Source: an uncultured Bryobacteraceae bacterium (GTDB taxonomy: Bacteria > Acidobacteriota > Terriglobia > Bryobacterales > Bryobacteraceae). Taken from it: a stretch of 13,263 nt of DNA. The DNA is taken from the NCBI GenBank assembly GCA_937921835.1, contig CAKZVG010000525.1:1-13263 (forward strand), in the 5' to 3' direction. Shown piece by piece: positions 1-8,453 of this stretch (position 1 is the stretch's first letter; each line of letters starts with the position of its first letter). The translations under genes were made by a program, and so were the position numbers. Under the pieces are notes generated by a model, which did no database searches, was not told the DNA's origin, and saw nothing but the letters and a program-made list of their open reading frames with translations.

Positions 1-14
1 GAAAGCGCGGAAAT

Positions 15-1577
15 CTATCGGCCGGGGGGGCGGTCCAGCAAGCGAAGGCTGTCAAAGTCTTCGATTTCCCGATGTACGCCCGCGCGAAGGAAAACGGCGG
101 TGGGTCCCCACCAACTGTACAGCCCGGGCCGCAGATTCAGCCGCCAGCACTTCATCATCAACTGCCATTGCAGCGGAGTGAGCTGGCGGGTTTCCCTGAC
201 GCCCTGCTTGTTTTCCATGCGGGTGTCGCACAGCGGCGTGAAGATGGAAGGAACCAGAAACGCGAACAAGCCGCGGCGCTCGATTTCGTACACCAGGTCG
301 AGGGTCTCCATGGTGTCCTCGTCGGTCTCGCCGGGATTGCCGATCATCAGCGTCAGCACCGGGAACCAGTTGTTGCGGTTCAGGATCGTCAAGCCATGGA
401 TGACCACGCTCGGCCACTCCTCGATCGGGAACGGGACCGCCTTGCCGGGCATGATGGAGCGCGCCATGCGCACCGATCCCGTCTCCAGGCCGATCAGCGG
501 GCTGAGGATTTTCTTGCGCGGATGGGTGCTGAAGGCGGGGAGGTGGATGGGGCTCTTGTCGAGCAGCACTTCGGTCAGCTTCTCGATGAGCAGCGGGTCG
601 ACCACCGCCGGGGCAATGGTGGCGTGGCTGAGCACATGGTTTTCCAGTCCCGGCGCGCGGGCGATCTCCGTGTACAGGTCGAGCAGGGCTTCGCGGTTGG
701 GGAAGTAGAACGGCACTCCGGTCCTCACCTGGCCCCAGATGAACATGTCCTCGGTGGCCAGCGAGATCTGCTTGTTGCCCTCGCGCAGGTTGGCCGCCAC
801 CGCCCGCATGATCTTGTCCTTGGGGACGTCGAGCTGCGGGTTGAGATCCGGCACGCAGAAGTGGCAGCGGCGGCCGCAGCCGGTGGTCATCTCCACCACG
901 CCGAAGGTGGTGCGTTTTTCCGGAATGAGGAGGCTGTCCCGGTCTTTGGGATGCGCGGCTTCGAGCGTCCGGGGGATCTCTTCCCCCCGGACCGCCCGGC
1001 GGATCAGTTCCATCGTTTCGCCGGCCTCGGCGCGGCCGTCCACCACGCAGTCGATGCCCAGCTCCTCGAAGCTGCCGGTCTTGACAATCTGCCAGCCGCC
1101 CGAGCCGCCCACGATGACCTTGAAGCCCGCCCGGTGCGGGCTGGCCTTGATCCGCTCGAAGACCTCGCGGGCGTAGCGCGAGTTGATGGGCTCCTGCGAA
1201 GAGCCGAAGATCGAGGCGTAAACGCCGGCGGCGAACGTCACTCCCAGGGGATTGTGGGTCGACACCGCCACCAGCCGGGTGGCGGGTCCGATGAACTTGC
1301 CGACGTCGTCCGGGTAACAGGCGACGATATCCTCCGGCGGGTACTCCCGCAACAGCGCCGCTTCGAGCGTGCGCAGCCCGGCCGGCATGTACTTGGCCGA
1401 GCCGTCCGGGTTGTGTTCCACCCGCTTCCAGTTGGGGTACTTCGAGTTGAAAATACCTTCCAGCATCTTGGGCATGGACGCCACGCCCATCTGGATGAAA
1501 AAGCCGGCGTGATCGATCGTCTCTGTCAAAGGCGCTGTCAGCACAATTCGCTTGCCGCGGTCCGAGGTTGTCTGCAT
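15..1577 (-). CDS. B12-binding-like radical SAM protein
   Basis: 520-residue radical SAM enzyme of unassigned reaction. The cluster motif CxxxCxxC is clear: Cys234, Cys238 and Cys241 in TTGCGRRCHFC, which would bind the [4Fe-4S] cluster that cleaves S-adenosylmethionine. Residues about 95-200 look like the Rossmann-type cobalamin-binding domain that precedes many radical SAM domains (a V-rich strand near 102-106, then GGSGGW at 157-162). I do not find the DxHxxG cobalamin-ligand motif, so B12 binding is doubtful. The C-terminal half carries IGLETGS and IGNPGETDED-like segments usual for this superfamily. No signal peptide or membrane segment is seen, so it is probably cytoplasmic. I chose the ATG at 1577 because homologous-looking sequence begins there and a GGAG lies just upstream; the frame stays open further but runs antisense into prfB. 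It is divergent from prfB. Family assignment is sure; the substrate is unknown. Confidence 0.85.
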   Translation of the reverse strand: MQTTSDRGKRIVLTAPLTETIDHAGFFIQMGVASMPKMLEGIFNSKYPNWKRVEHNPDGSAKYMPAGLRTLEAALLREYPPEDIVACYPDDVGKFIGPATRLVAVSTHNPLGVTFAAGVYASIFGSSQEPINSRYAREVFERIKASPHRAGFKVIVGGSGGWQIVKTGSFEELGIDCVVDGRAEAGETMELIRRAVRGEEIPRTLEAAHPKDRDSLLIPEKRTTFGVVEMTTGCGRRCHFCVPDLNPQLDVPKDKIMRAVAANLREGNKQISLATEDMFIWGQVRTGVPFYFPNREALLDLYTEIARAPGLENHVLSHATIAPAVVDPLLIEKLTEVLLDKSPIHLPAFSTHPRKKILSPLIGLETGSVRMARSIMPGKAVPFPIEEWPSVVIHGLTILNRNNWFPVLTLMIGNPGETDEDTMETLDLVYEIERRGLFAFLVPSIFTPLCDTRMENKQGVRETRQLTPLQWQLMMKCWRLNLRPGLYSWWGPTAVFLRAGVHREIEDFDSLRLLDRPPGR

Positions 1578-1703
1578 GATCTCCAGCCAGTCTATTAGCG
1601 CAAGTTTAGCAGAGCGGCGCCAGGCCGGCGTACACTGCGCCGCTGTGGCGCCGCCCGGAGGTGGCGGCGCGCCAGCGGAAACCGTTAAACTAAGTGACGA
1701 ATC
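1578..1703. promoter_or_regulatory. Divergent leader/promoter region with alternative GC hairpins
   Basis: 126 bases between two divergent genes. It holds two copies of GCGGCGC (1614-1620 and 1664-1670) and two of the complementary GCGCCGC (1637-1643 and 1648-1654). The simplest structures are a 7-bp stem 1614-1620/1637-1643 and a longer stem 1646-1655/1663-1674 with one bulged base and loop CGGAGGT. Pairings 1614-1620 with 1648-1654, or 1637-1643 with 1664-1670, would exclude these. Weak -10-like boxes for prfB are TACACT (1631-1636) and TAAACT (1686-1691); neither has a convincing -35. A regulatory role is inference, because GC-rich sequence forms such pairs easily. Confidence 0.4.
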
Positions 1704-2838
1704 ATGACTTTCGAGGAACTGGAAAGAGAGTACGTTACGCTCCGCCAGCAGGCTGAAGCTGTGCGGAGCTATCTTTGACGCGCCCGCCAAGCAAGCCCAA
1801 CTCGCGAAACTCGAAGATCTGATGGCCGCGCCCGGCTTCTGGACTTCTCCCGAGAAGAGCCAGCAAGTCATGCAGGAGCGCAAGCGGCTGGAAGAAGCGC
1901 TCGGCAAGGAGCGTTTGCTGGCGCGCGCGACCTCGGACCTGGACACGCTGTTCGAACTGGGGCGGGAAGGCGAGGACGTCGCCGCCGAGATCGCCCGGGA
2001 GATGGAGGAGTTCTCGCGGCGCCTGTCGCAGATCGAAGACAGCATGCTGCTGGCGGGCGAAAACGACGCGCGCAGCGCCATTCTGACCATTCACCCCGGG
2101 GCCGGCGGTACCGAGAGCCAGGATTGGGCCGAAATGCTGCTGCGCCTGTTCCTGCGCTGGGCTGAACGCAAGAACTTCGAGAGCGTTGTCACGGACCGGC
2201 TGGAGGGCGAAGGCGCCGGAATCAAATCGGCCACCGTGGAGATCAACGGCGAGTACGCCTACGGGTTGCTGCAAAGCGAGGTCGGCGTGCACCGCCTGGT
2301 GCGGATCTCTCCTTTCGACTCGGCGGCGCGGCGGCACACCTCGTTCGCCTCGGTGTTCGTGTATCCGCAGATCGACGACGAGATCACCATCGATATCCGG
2401 CCCGAGGACCTGCGGGTGGACACCTTCCGCGCCAGCGGCGCCGGCGGCCAGCACGTCAACCGCACCGATTCGGCCATCCGCATGACCCATCTGCCGACGG
2501 GCATCGTGGTGCAGTGCCAGAACGAACGCTCCCAGCACAAGAACCGCGCCAGCGCTCTGAAACAGCTTCGCGCGCGCCTGTTCGAATTCGAGCTGGAAAA
2601 GAAGCGCGCCGAGGAGAAGAAGCTCGAGGACTCCAAGCTCGACATCAACTTCGGCAGCCAGATCCGAAGCTATGTGCTGGCGCCCTACCGGCTGGTGAAG
2701 GACCACCGCACGAAGCTCGCCGTCGGCGACGTCGATCGCGTGCTGGACGGCGACCTGGACGATTTCATCCACGCCTACCTGGTGTGGCGCAAGACCGGCA
2801 AGACGGCCGCCAGCGGCAAGGACGACCTGCCCGAGTGA
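1704..2838 (+). CDS. prfB: Peptide chain release factor 2, with programmed +1 frameshift
   Basis: RF2 recognises UGA and UAA stop codons in the ribosomal A site and triggers peptide release. The gene reads as 1704-1775 joined to 1777-2838, giving 377 residues (E. coli RF2 has 365). The zero frame codes 24 residues and then meets TGA at 1776-1778; skipping one base continues as LDAPAK and on into the long frame. The tripeptide anticodon SPF is at residues 202-204 and the catalytic GGQ at 247-249, in the context RASGAGGQHVNR; the residue matching E. coli position 246 is Ala, the form found in most bacteria. The first 24 codons encode the usual coiled N-terminus. The ATG at 1704 has only a weak ribosome site. 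The downstream tsaC start overlaps its stop, suggesting coupled translation. This is a functional gene, not a pseudogene. Confidence 0.97.
1765..1779 (+). promoter_or_regulatory. RF2 programmed +1 ribosomal frameshift site
   Basis: The slippery sequence CTT TGA C lies at 1773-1779, with TGA as codon 25 (codon 26 in E. coli). A Shine-Dalgarno-like GGAG at 1765-1768 ends four bases before the CTT; E. coli has a stronger AGGGGG three bases before it. When RF2 is scarce, termination at UGA is slow, peptidyl-tRNA-Leu slips from CUU to UUU, and translation resumes at GAC. This is the well-known autoregulation of prfB and is the only reading that joins the N-terminal codons to the body of the gene. 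Confidence 0.95.
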
Positions 2839-3776
2839 GCCGCGCGGTCAGCGAAGAAGAACTGCAACGCGCCGCCGAATGCATCCGGGCGGGGAAACTG
2901 GTGGCGTTTCCCACCGAGACGGTCTACGGCCTGGGCGCGAACGCGCTCGACGCGGCCGCGGTGCAGCAGATCTTCCGCGTGAAAGGGCGTCCGTCCACCA
3001 GCCCGCTGATCGTGCACGTAGCCTCGCCGGAGGCGGCGCGCGAACTGGCGGCGGAGTGGCCTCCCGAGGCCGATGCGCTCTGCGCGCGTTTCTGGCCGGG
3101 TCCGTTGACTCTGGTGGTCGCGAAGAAGCCCGTGCTGCCGGAGGTCGTGACCGCGGGCTTGGGAACGGTGGGACTGCGCATGCCCGCGCACCCGGTGGCG
3201 CTTGAACTGCTGCGCCGCGCCGGGCTGCCGGTGGCCGCTCCCAGCGCCAACCGTTTCGGCGGGATCTCGCCGACCACGGCCGCGCACGTGCGCGCCTCGC
3301 TCGGCGATGCCGCCGCCGTGCTGCTGGATGCGGGTCCGGCGGCGCTGGGCATCGAGTCGGCGGTGCTGTCGCTGGCCGGAGGCCGCGCGGTTCTGCTGCG
3401 TCCCGGCATGATCGGACAGCCGGAGATCGAGGCGCTGATCGGCCCGGTCGGGCGCGCCGGGGAAGCCGCGGGTGCGCACCCGTCTCCGGGCATGCACCGG
3501 CGGCATTACAGTCCCGCCACGCGGCTGGTGCTGGTGGAGCCGGGCGCGGCGTTGCCCGCGGGCAGTGGCGCGCTGTTGTGGATCACACGCCCGCTAGGCG
3601 CCAGCAAGGAGGTGCGCATGCCGGACAACCCCGCGGACTACGCCGCCGCGCTCTACAGCGTGCTGCACGCGCTCGACGCCGAGGGCTGGGACTGGATCGC
3701 CGCCGAGCGGCCTCCGGAGTCCCCCGCCTGGGCCGCGCTGCTTGACCGCCTGCTCCGCGCGTCCGGACAGGGTTGA
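2835..3776 (+). CDS. tsaC: L-threonylcarbamoyladenylate synthase (Sua5-type)
   Basis: 313 residues. The enzyme makes threonylcarbamoyl-AMP from threonine, bicarbonate and ATP, the first step of the t6A37 modification of ANN-decoding tRNAs; it is cytoplasmic. The YrdC domain covers about 8-195: [10 protein letters not shown] at 25-34, KGRPSTSPL at 50-58 and PSANRFG at 136-142 form the nucleotide and substrate pocket. The linker [11 protein letters not shown] at 217-227 and the weaker C-terminal domain (about 228-313) make this the two-domain Sua5 type rather than the short E. coli TsaC. Two changes from the usual GIESTVxD stretch are visible: Ala176 and Ser179. The start is GTG at 2835, whose GTGA overlaps the prfB stop; no earlier in-frame start makes sense because the frame would run through prfB. 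Both products serve translation, which fits an operon. Confidence 0.93.
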   Translation: MSRAVSEEELQRAAECIRAGKLVAFPTETVYGLGANALDAAAVQQIFRVKGRPSTSPLIVHVASPEAARELAAEWPPEADALCARFWPGPLTLVVAKKPVLPEVVTAGLGTVGLRMPAHPVALELLRRAGLPVAAPSANRFGGISPTTAAHVRASLGDAAAVLLDAGPAALGIESAVLSLAGGRAVLLRPGMIGQPEIEALIGPVGRAGEAAGAHPSPGMHRRHYSPATRLVLVEPGAALPAGSGALLWITRPLGASKEVRMPDNPADYAAALYSVLHALDAEGWDWIAAERPPESPAWAALLDRLLRASGQG

Positions 3777-3804
3777 GAGCGGCCGGGCGCGCCGGGTGCG
3801 CAGG

Positions 3805-5373
3805 ATGAGCCGGCGCCGCGCATCGTACAATGAGGGCTTGTCCCGCCCGTCTTCTTCCAAACCGTCTTTCCTGGCCCGGGCGCTGGGTTTCATCGAGCGC
3901 GGCGGGAACGCCCTGCCGCACCCGGCCACGTTGTTCGCTGTGCTTTCGGGCGCGCTGGTGCTGGCTTCCGCCGTGGCGGCGCAGTTCCACCTCGCCGTGA
4001 CTCATCCGGGCACGGGGAAGCTGATCGAGCCCGTCAATCTGTTGAGCGTCGCCGGGCTGCACCGGATCCTCACCTCCCTGGTCACGAACTTCACGGGTTT
4101 CGCGCCGCTCGGCACGGTGCTGGTGGCGCTGCTGGGTATCGGCGTGGCCGAGAGCAGCGGACTGATCGGGGCCGCGCTGCGGCTGCTGGTGCTGGCGGCG
4201 CCGCGGCGGCTACTGACTTTCGCCATCGTATTCGCGGGTGTGTTGTCCAACGCCGCCAGCGAAATCGGCTACGTGCTGCTGGTGCCGCTGGCGGCGGTGA
4301 TTTTCCTCTCCACCGGCCGCCATCCGCTGGCCGGGATGGCGGCGGGCTTCGCCGGCGTCTCGGGCGGCTATTCGGCCAACCTTCTGCTTGGCACGGTGGA
4401 CCCGCTGCTGGCGGGATTGTCGCAGGAAGCGGCGCGCATCGTCGATCCCGCGTATCTTGTCAACCCGGCTTGCAACTACTACTTCATGTTCGTCTCGACG
4501 TTCTTCATCGCCATCGCCGGAACGCTGGTCACCGAGCGCGTGGTCGTGCCGCGCCTGGGCGCCTATCGCGGTGCCGAAGCAGCGCCGGAGATGACGGCGT
4601 TGACTGCCGCCGAGCGCCGCGGCCTGCGCTTCGCCGCGCTCGCCGCCGCCGGATTCGTCCTGCTGATCCTGTGGGGCACCGTGCCCGCGGACGGCTTTCT
4701 GCGTGACGCCCGCACGGGCGGATTGCTGCACTCGCCCTTTCTCTCCGGAATCGTGGCGCTGATCTTCTTCGGCGGCGTGAGCACCGGGATCGCATACGGC
4801 CTCGGCGCGGGAACGGTCCGCGGCGACGCGGACGTCGTGAATGGAATGGCCAAGTCCATGTCCACGCTGGGCAGTTACCTGGTGCTTGTGTTTTTCGCCG
4901 CGCAGTTCGTGGCGCTGTTCAACTGGACCAACCTGGGGCTGATCCTGGCGGTGAACGGCGCCGGCGCGCTGCGCGCTTCCGGCTTCGGCGGCATTCCGCT
5001 GATGGTGTCGTTCGTGCTGCTCACGGCGTTCGTCAACCTGTTCATGGGCAGCGCTTCCGCTAAGTGGGCCATCATGGCGCCGGTATTTGTTCCCATGTTC
5101 ATGCTGCTTGGCTATTCGCCGGAACTGACGCAGGCGGCCTACCGCGTGGGCGATTCCATCACCAATATCATCTCGCCGATGATGTCCTATTTCGCGCTCA
5201 TCGTGGCCTTCACCCAGAAGTACGAGCCGAAGGCGGGCATCGGCACCGTGATCGCCTCGATGCTGCCCTACACGCTGACGTTTCTCATTGTCTGGACGGT
5301 GTTACTGGGCGTGTGGCTGGGGCTCGAACTGCCTCTCGGTCCGGGAGCGGCGCTGAGTTACTCACCAAAGTAA
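3805..5373 (+). CDS. AbgT-family transporter
   Basis: About 522 residues, close to the 508 of E. coli AbgT. Inner-membrane protein; family members take up p-aminobenzoyl-glutamate, and some (MtrF, YdaH) export sulfonamides. Roughly ten hydrophobic segments are visible, e.g. 42-62, 100-117, 121-145, 155-170, 225-245, 275-293, 310-333, 356-372, 395-412, 424-437 and 484-508. [11 protein letters not shown] at 30-40 matches the conserved start of the family; NYYFMFV (224-230), Ser418, Trp421, Pro439, Arg447 and Asp450 have the spacing of residues I recall as important in MtrF (from memory). The start is uncertain: ATG 3805 and TTG 3838 both fit, and a TACAAT box at 3825-3830 would favour TTG 3838 or a start downstream. 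No abgA/abgB hydrolase genes accompany it, so the substrate is open. It may be read through from tsaC, 28 bases upstream. Confidence 0.88.
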   Translation: MSRRRASYNEGLSRPSSSKPSFLARALGFIERGGNALPHPATLFAVLSGALVLASAVAAQFHLAVTHPGTGKLIEPVNLLSVAGLHRILTSLVTNFTGFAPLGTVLVALLGIGVAESSGLIGAALRLLVLAAPRRLLTFAIVFAGVLSNAASEIGYVLLVPLAAVIFLSTGRHPLAGMAAGFAGVSGGYSANLLLGTVDPLLAGLSQEAARIVDPAYLVNPACNYYFMFVSTFFIAIAGTLVTERVVVPRLGAYRGAEAAPEMTALTAAERRGLRFAALAAAGFVLLILWGTVPADGFLRDARTGGLLHSPFLSGIVALIFFGGVSTGIAYGLGAGTVRGDADVVNGMAKSMSTLGSYLVLVFFAAQFVALFNWTNLGLILAVNGAGALRASGFGGIPLMVSFVLLTAFVNLFMGSASAKWAIMAPVFVPMFMLLGYSPELTQAAYRVGDSITNIISPMMSYFALIVAFTQKYEPKAGIGTVIASMLPYTLTFLIVWTVLLGVWLGLELPLGPGAALSYSPK

Positions 5374-5377
5374 GTCG

Positions 5378-5411
5378 CCGCGGGTGGAGAGTTTACAGTT
5401 GACCACCGCGG
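5378..5411 (+). terminator. Possible hairpin after the AbgT gene
   Basis: CCGCGGGTGG (5378-5387) can pair with CCACCGCGG (5403-5411), nine base pairs with one bulged G and a 15-base loop, starting four bases after the transporter stop codon. No T run follows, so it would be a weak or Rho-assisted terminator at best. A TTGACC at 5399-5404 could instead be the -35 of the next gene, but I see no good -10 at the right distance. Confidence 0.25.
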
Positions 5412-5452
5412 AGTCTTCAAACCGGCAGGCCGCCCCGGTAGTCAATGGCGGT

Positions 5453-6034
5453 ATGACATACACCAAACTGGCCCGATTTCATCGGGTTTTCACATTCGCA
5501 ACCATGCTGCTCGCGGCAGCCGCGCAACCGCTTCTGGGAGGAGATACGGTGTGCAGAGGCGCGTTGAGCGGCGGCCATGACAACGTATTGGTTCCGGAGG
5601 GGGCCAATTGTGTCCTCAGCAACGTCACGGTGGAAGGGAACGTCACCGTCAGGCCGTGGGGCGCGCTGACCATCGGACCCGGCACGTACATCCGCGGGAA
5701 CGTGCAAAGCGACGAAGGCCGCTACGTCCGGATCGCCGGCGAGCGGGCGGTTGTCGACGGCGACGTGCAGATCAAGAAAGCCAGCGAATGGAGCGGTTAC
5801 GAGCCTGGGACGCGAATTCGCGGGAACTTCCAGTACGAGGACAACCGGGGTGAGCTGCGGGCCTACGGAGGAATCGTCCGCGGTGACTTCCAGGTGTTCA
5901 AGAACACCGGCGGTGCAGTGACCGCGGGTAACACGATTCGCGAGAATCTCCAGTGCAAGGAGAACTTCCCCGCGCCCACCGGCGGCGGCAACCGCGTCGA
6001 GGGGAACAAGGAAGATCAGTGTTCCGGTTTGTAG
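5453..6034 (+). CDS. Secreted seven-repeat beta-solenoid-like protein, function unknown
   Basis: 193 residues. A basic N-terminus and a hydrophobic stretch (about 12-28) form a signal peptide with cleavage probably near residues 24-30, so it should be exported. The mature part is strikingly periodic: the unit [IV]x[GE][ND]-hydrophobic-Q/T recurs at residues 60, 80, 101, 122, 142, 162 and 182, i.e. every 20 or 21 residues (e.g. IRGNVQ, VDGDVQ, IRGNFQ, VRGDFQ, IRENLQ). That pattern suggests a parallel beta-helix with about seven coils, somewhat like polymer-forming bactofilin-type domains, although those lack a signal peptide. Four cysteines (34, 53, 168, 190) flank the solenoid and could make disulfides. 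Three sampled 60-base lines are 57-60% GC against about 75% in a sampled line of the transporter gene, suggesting a different history. I prefer ATG 5453 over ATG 5384 because the signal peptide starts there. No family recognised. Confidence 0.75.
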   Translation: MTYTKLARFHRVFTFATMLLAAAAQPLLGGDTVCRGALSGGHDNVLVPEGANCVLSNVTVEGNVTVRPWGALTIGPGTYIRGNVQSDEGRYVRIAGERAVVDGDVQIKKASEWSGYEPGTRIRGNFQYEDNRGELRAYGGIVRGDFQVFKNTGGAVTAGNTIRENLQCKENFPAPTGGGNRVEGNKEDQCSGL

Positions 6035-6040
6035 TTGGCG

Positions 6041-6066
6041 GGCCGCGCTCCTAACGGGGCGCGGCC
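6041..6066. terminator. Candidate bidirectional terminator hairpin
   Basis: GGCCGCGC (6041-6048) and GCGCGGCC (6059-6066) are perfect complements, an 8-bp all-GC stem with a 10-base loop. It sits exactly between two convergent genes, seven bases after the solenoid gene stop and overlapping the stop codon of the rhamnosidase gene. No T tract follows on either strand, so efficiency is uncertain. Confidence 0.4.
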
Positions 6067-8387
6067 ACTGAATTCAAGCCCGGCTTCAGCGGCAGCCGGT
6101 GTTTTCCTGAAACAAACTCGCCGCTCACGCCCGCGGGCAGCCGGACTTCTCCCGCGAGCCCCTCTCCCTTCCGCTCGAAGGATGCGGTCACTTCACCTCG
6201 CGGATGGGGAATTGAACCGGAGACGCGAGTCAGTTTCCCGAGGTGCGGTTCGATGCGCACGCGGCGGAAGCCGGGCGCCGCCGAATCGATCCCGAGGATG
6301 GTGCGGAAGACTTCGATGTTGGGGCTCGCTCCCCAGGCATGGCAATCCGAGCGCGTGGGATCGGCCTTCTCGGCCCAGGTGGTGAGTCCGCGCCCCAGCA
6401 TGTCCCGCCACTGGCCGAGCCACTCCAGATAGTGTCCGCCCAAGCCCGCCTTGCGCGCGGCGGCATGCAGGTAATAGCGGAAGTAGATCGAGCATTGCGC
6501 GAGCGACTTATCGTCCAGCACGCGCGCCATCAAGTCGGGCGGGGCTTCGAGACCTGCCAGCACGGCCAGCGTGTTGGAGTGCTGCGAGAAGCTCTTCTTC
6601 GACGGCGTGTCGGCGAACATGCGCCGTTCCCCGTCGTAGTAGAGCGCGCGGACGGAGGCCGCCAGGGTCTTGGCCGCCGCCCGGTACTCGCCCGCCAGCG
6701 CTTTCGAGCCCAGCGACTCCTCCATGCCGGCCGCCCACTGGTAGGCCAGCATCAGTTGCAGGTCGAGCGGCGCCGAGGAGCCGTCTTCGTCCGAAGGCGG
6801 AACACCGTTCTTCCACTGCTCCACCCAGTCGACATAGTTCCACCATGGCAGGCGGCCGAGCGACGCGTTGGGCTTCTGCCGCGCGGCGAAGAAGGAGAGC
6901 ACCGCGCGCGCGCCGGGCAGCATCGAGCGCACGAACGGCGCGTCGTCCTGGTACATCCAGTAGTCGTGCAACATGCCGATCCACCACAGGGAGAACGGCG
7001 GAATGTATTGCTGCAACTGGGAGGGCGCGCGGCTGTAGGTTGCGCCTTCGGCGGTGCGCGAGGAGTCGAGTTGCTCGATGGCGTTGCGCATCAGGCGGCC
7101 GTCGCCGCTCATGTAGAGTGACACCAGCGCCTGAATGCGGGTGTCGCCGGCGTACTGAAGCTGCTCGTAATAGGGGCAATCCATGTAGGATTCGTGCGCG
7201 CACAGCCGCGCCGTGCGCCAGCCCACGTCGAGCAGGCGGGCGATCTCTTCCGAGTCCGCCTCGAAGCGCGCCTTGCGCTCGAACGGGTAGCCGGCGAAAC
7301 GCGCGCGCAGGTAGTCGATGGTGAGCGGCTCGTCGGCGGTTTCGACGGTAAGCTGGAGATAGCGCCAGGTGCGCCACCAGAGCGGTTCGAAGACCCGCCC
7401 CGCGCCGCCATCCGGCAGGAACTCGTCATAGTTGCCGTGGAACTCCTTGCCCTCGATTTCGCCGCGGTTCCCTTTGCCCTTGCGCCCGGGGAGAAAGAGG
7501 CTTTCCGCGTAAGCAAGGCGGACCTGCGCGCCCTTGCCGGCCGAGAGCGTGATTTCCGGATAACCGGTGGTGAGATAGCCCTGATCAAAGAGGACCTCGG
7601 CCTTGGTGTTGGCGGGGATGCGCATGGGGAAGGCCGCTTCGGCGACGCCCGCCGCCCGGCGCACGCCGGGCTGCGATTCGGGCTTCTCCTCCATCATCGG
7701 AATGGAGCGCGGCACCAGCATCCAGCGGCTGGGGCTGTCGCGCGAGTCGCGCGGCGCGGCGGCCGAGACAACGCGCGCGGCGTGCCAGGCGGAGTCGTCG
7801 AAGGCGAGCTGCTGCCAACCCCACGGGTAAGCGGCGCCGTTGACGCGGTCGCCGGGACCCACGACGTAGTATCCGCGCATATTGGCGGTGGTGAAGGGCA
7901 GCGGCGAGTAGGCCGGGTTGGCCAGGCACTTCCAGGGTTGCGCCCCGGTGTCCACGACGCGCTCGGCGGGGGTGTCGCCTTGCACCAGGAAGCCGGTCTG
8001 ATGGGTGATCTGGGCCACCGGCGCGTGAACGCCGAAGTTCCATACCACGGCGGCGAGGAGGTTTTGCCCGGCGGTGAGCAGCGGCGCGATGTCCAGCGTC
8101 TCGTAACGCCAGTGATAGAGGTCTCCGCGGGCCGGACCCCAGGCGGCCCGGCGCCCGTTGACGAAAAGCCGGTAGCGCTGATCGGCCGAGACGTGGATGA
8201 CAAACCGCTCCGGCTTGGCCTTCAGTTCAAAGGTCCGCCGGAAATGGTACACGCCGTAATCGAAAGGCGCGGCGCCCGGGGGCGCGATCCAACTGGCCGG
8301 CCAGCGCGCGGAAAGCAGTTCGGAACCGGCGCCCGCGGCGGCGGCCAGCAGTCCCGTAAGGAGAACGACCGAGACGGTGGATTTCAT
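6051..8387 (-). CDS. Secreted alpha-L-rhamnosidase (GH78-type)
   Basis: 778 residues. Predicted to remove terminal alpha-L-rhamnose from glycans or glycosides by inversion. A signal peptide ([12 protein letters not shown], Ala-rich to about 20) indicates export. An N-terminal beta-sandwich carbohydrate-binding region (about 25-350, with [17 protein letters not shown]) precedes the (alpha/alpha)6 barrel (about 370-700) and a short C-terminal beta domain. The barrel has [14 protein letters not shown]: Asp403, Glu408 and Asp415 have the same 5- and 7-residue spacing as Asp567, Glu572 and Asp579 of Bacillus BsRhaB (general acid and substrate ligands). Glu673 in TTWAEKADP is the likely general base, matching BsRhaB Glu841. 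All catalytic positions are therefore kept. The in-frame ATG at 8405 is an alternative start; 8387 gives the cleaner signal peptide. Pectin rhamnogalacturonan or flavonoid glycosides are possible substrates, but there is no direct sign which. Confidence 0.88.
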   Translation of the reverse strand: MKSTVSVVLLTGLLAAAAGAGSELLSARWPASWIAPPGAAPFDYGVYHFRRTFELKAKPERFVIHVSADQRYRLFVNGRRAAWGPARGDLYHWRYETLDIAPLLTAGQNLLAAVVWNFGVHAPVAQITHQTGFLVQGDTPAERVVDTGAQPWKCLANPAYSPLPFTTANMRGYYVVGPGDRVNGAAYPWGWQQLAFDDSAWHAARVVSAAAPRDSRDSPSRWMLVPRSIPMMEEKPESQPGVRRAAGVAEAAFPMRIPANTKAEVLFDQGYLTTGYPEITLSAGKGAQVRLAYAESLFLPGRKGKGNRGEIEGKEFHGNYDEFLPDGGAGRVFEPLWWRTWRYLQLTVETADEPLTIDYLRARFAGYPFERKARFEADSEEIARLLDVGWRTARLCAHESYMDCPYYEQLQYAGDTRIQALVSLYMSGDGRLMRNAIEQLDSSRTAEGATYSRAPSQLQQYIPPFSLWWIGMLHDYWMYQDDAPFVRSMLPGARAVLSFFAARQKPNASLGRLPWWNYVDWVEQWKNGVPPSDEDGSSAPLDLQLMLAYQWAAGMEESLGSKALAGEYRAAAKTLAASVRALYYDGERRMFADTPSKKSFSQHSNTLAVLAGLEAPPDLMARVLDDKSLAQCSIYFRYYLHAAARKAGLGGHYLEWLGQWRDMLGRGLTTWAEKADPTRSDCHAWGASPNIEVFRTILGIDSAAPGFRRVRIEPHLGKLTRVSGSIPHPRGEVTASFERKGEGLAGEVRLPAGVSGEFVSGKHRLPLKPGLNSVAAPR

Positions 8388-8437
8388 GGCGGAACCATTC
8401 TCCATGATCCTACAGCAACCCGGAATTGCCGGTGGGC

Positions 8438-8443
8438 TAGACT
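8438..8443 (+). promoter_or_regulatory. Possible -10 box of the tRNA-Leu promoter
   Basis: TAGACT lies 10 bases before the mature tRNA 5' end, a suitable distance for a transcript starting near 8450. It matches the TATAAT consensus at four of six positions. No recognisable -35 box is seen 17 bases upstream (GCAACC at 8415-8420), so this is weak. Confidence 0.25.
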
Positions 8444-8453
8444 GGGAATTGCC

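Noticed and set aside
72..1598. A 508-codon plus-strand frame opposite the radical SAM gene
   Set aside because: It is antisense to a gene with an intact CxxxCxxC motif and has low-complexity composition.
1776..1778. In-frame TGA as a nonsense mutation making prfB a pseudogene
   Set aside because: It lies in the canonical CTT-TGA-C frameshift site at nearly the same codon as in E. coli, and the rest of the gene is intact.
1578..2090. A 171-codon N-terminal extension of the radical SAM protein
   Set aside because: The extension is antisense to prfB and crosses the divergent control region; its sequence is Ser/Arg-rich and unlike any domain.
2514..2834. Upstream extension of the Sua5-type protein to an ATG inside prfB
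   Set aside because: The added residues are prfB read in another frame; the GTG overlapping the prfB stop gives the normal family N-terminus.
3777..3840. A folate-type riboswitch ahead of the AbgT gene
   Set aside because: Only 28 bases separate the tsaC stop from the chosen start, too short, and no conserved riboswitch core is recognisable.
5384..5452. Earlier ATG giving 23 more residues to the solenoid protein
   Set aside because: It would place a polar stretch before the signal peptide; the ATG at 5453 directly precedes the basic and hydrophobic signal sequence.
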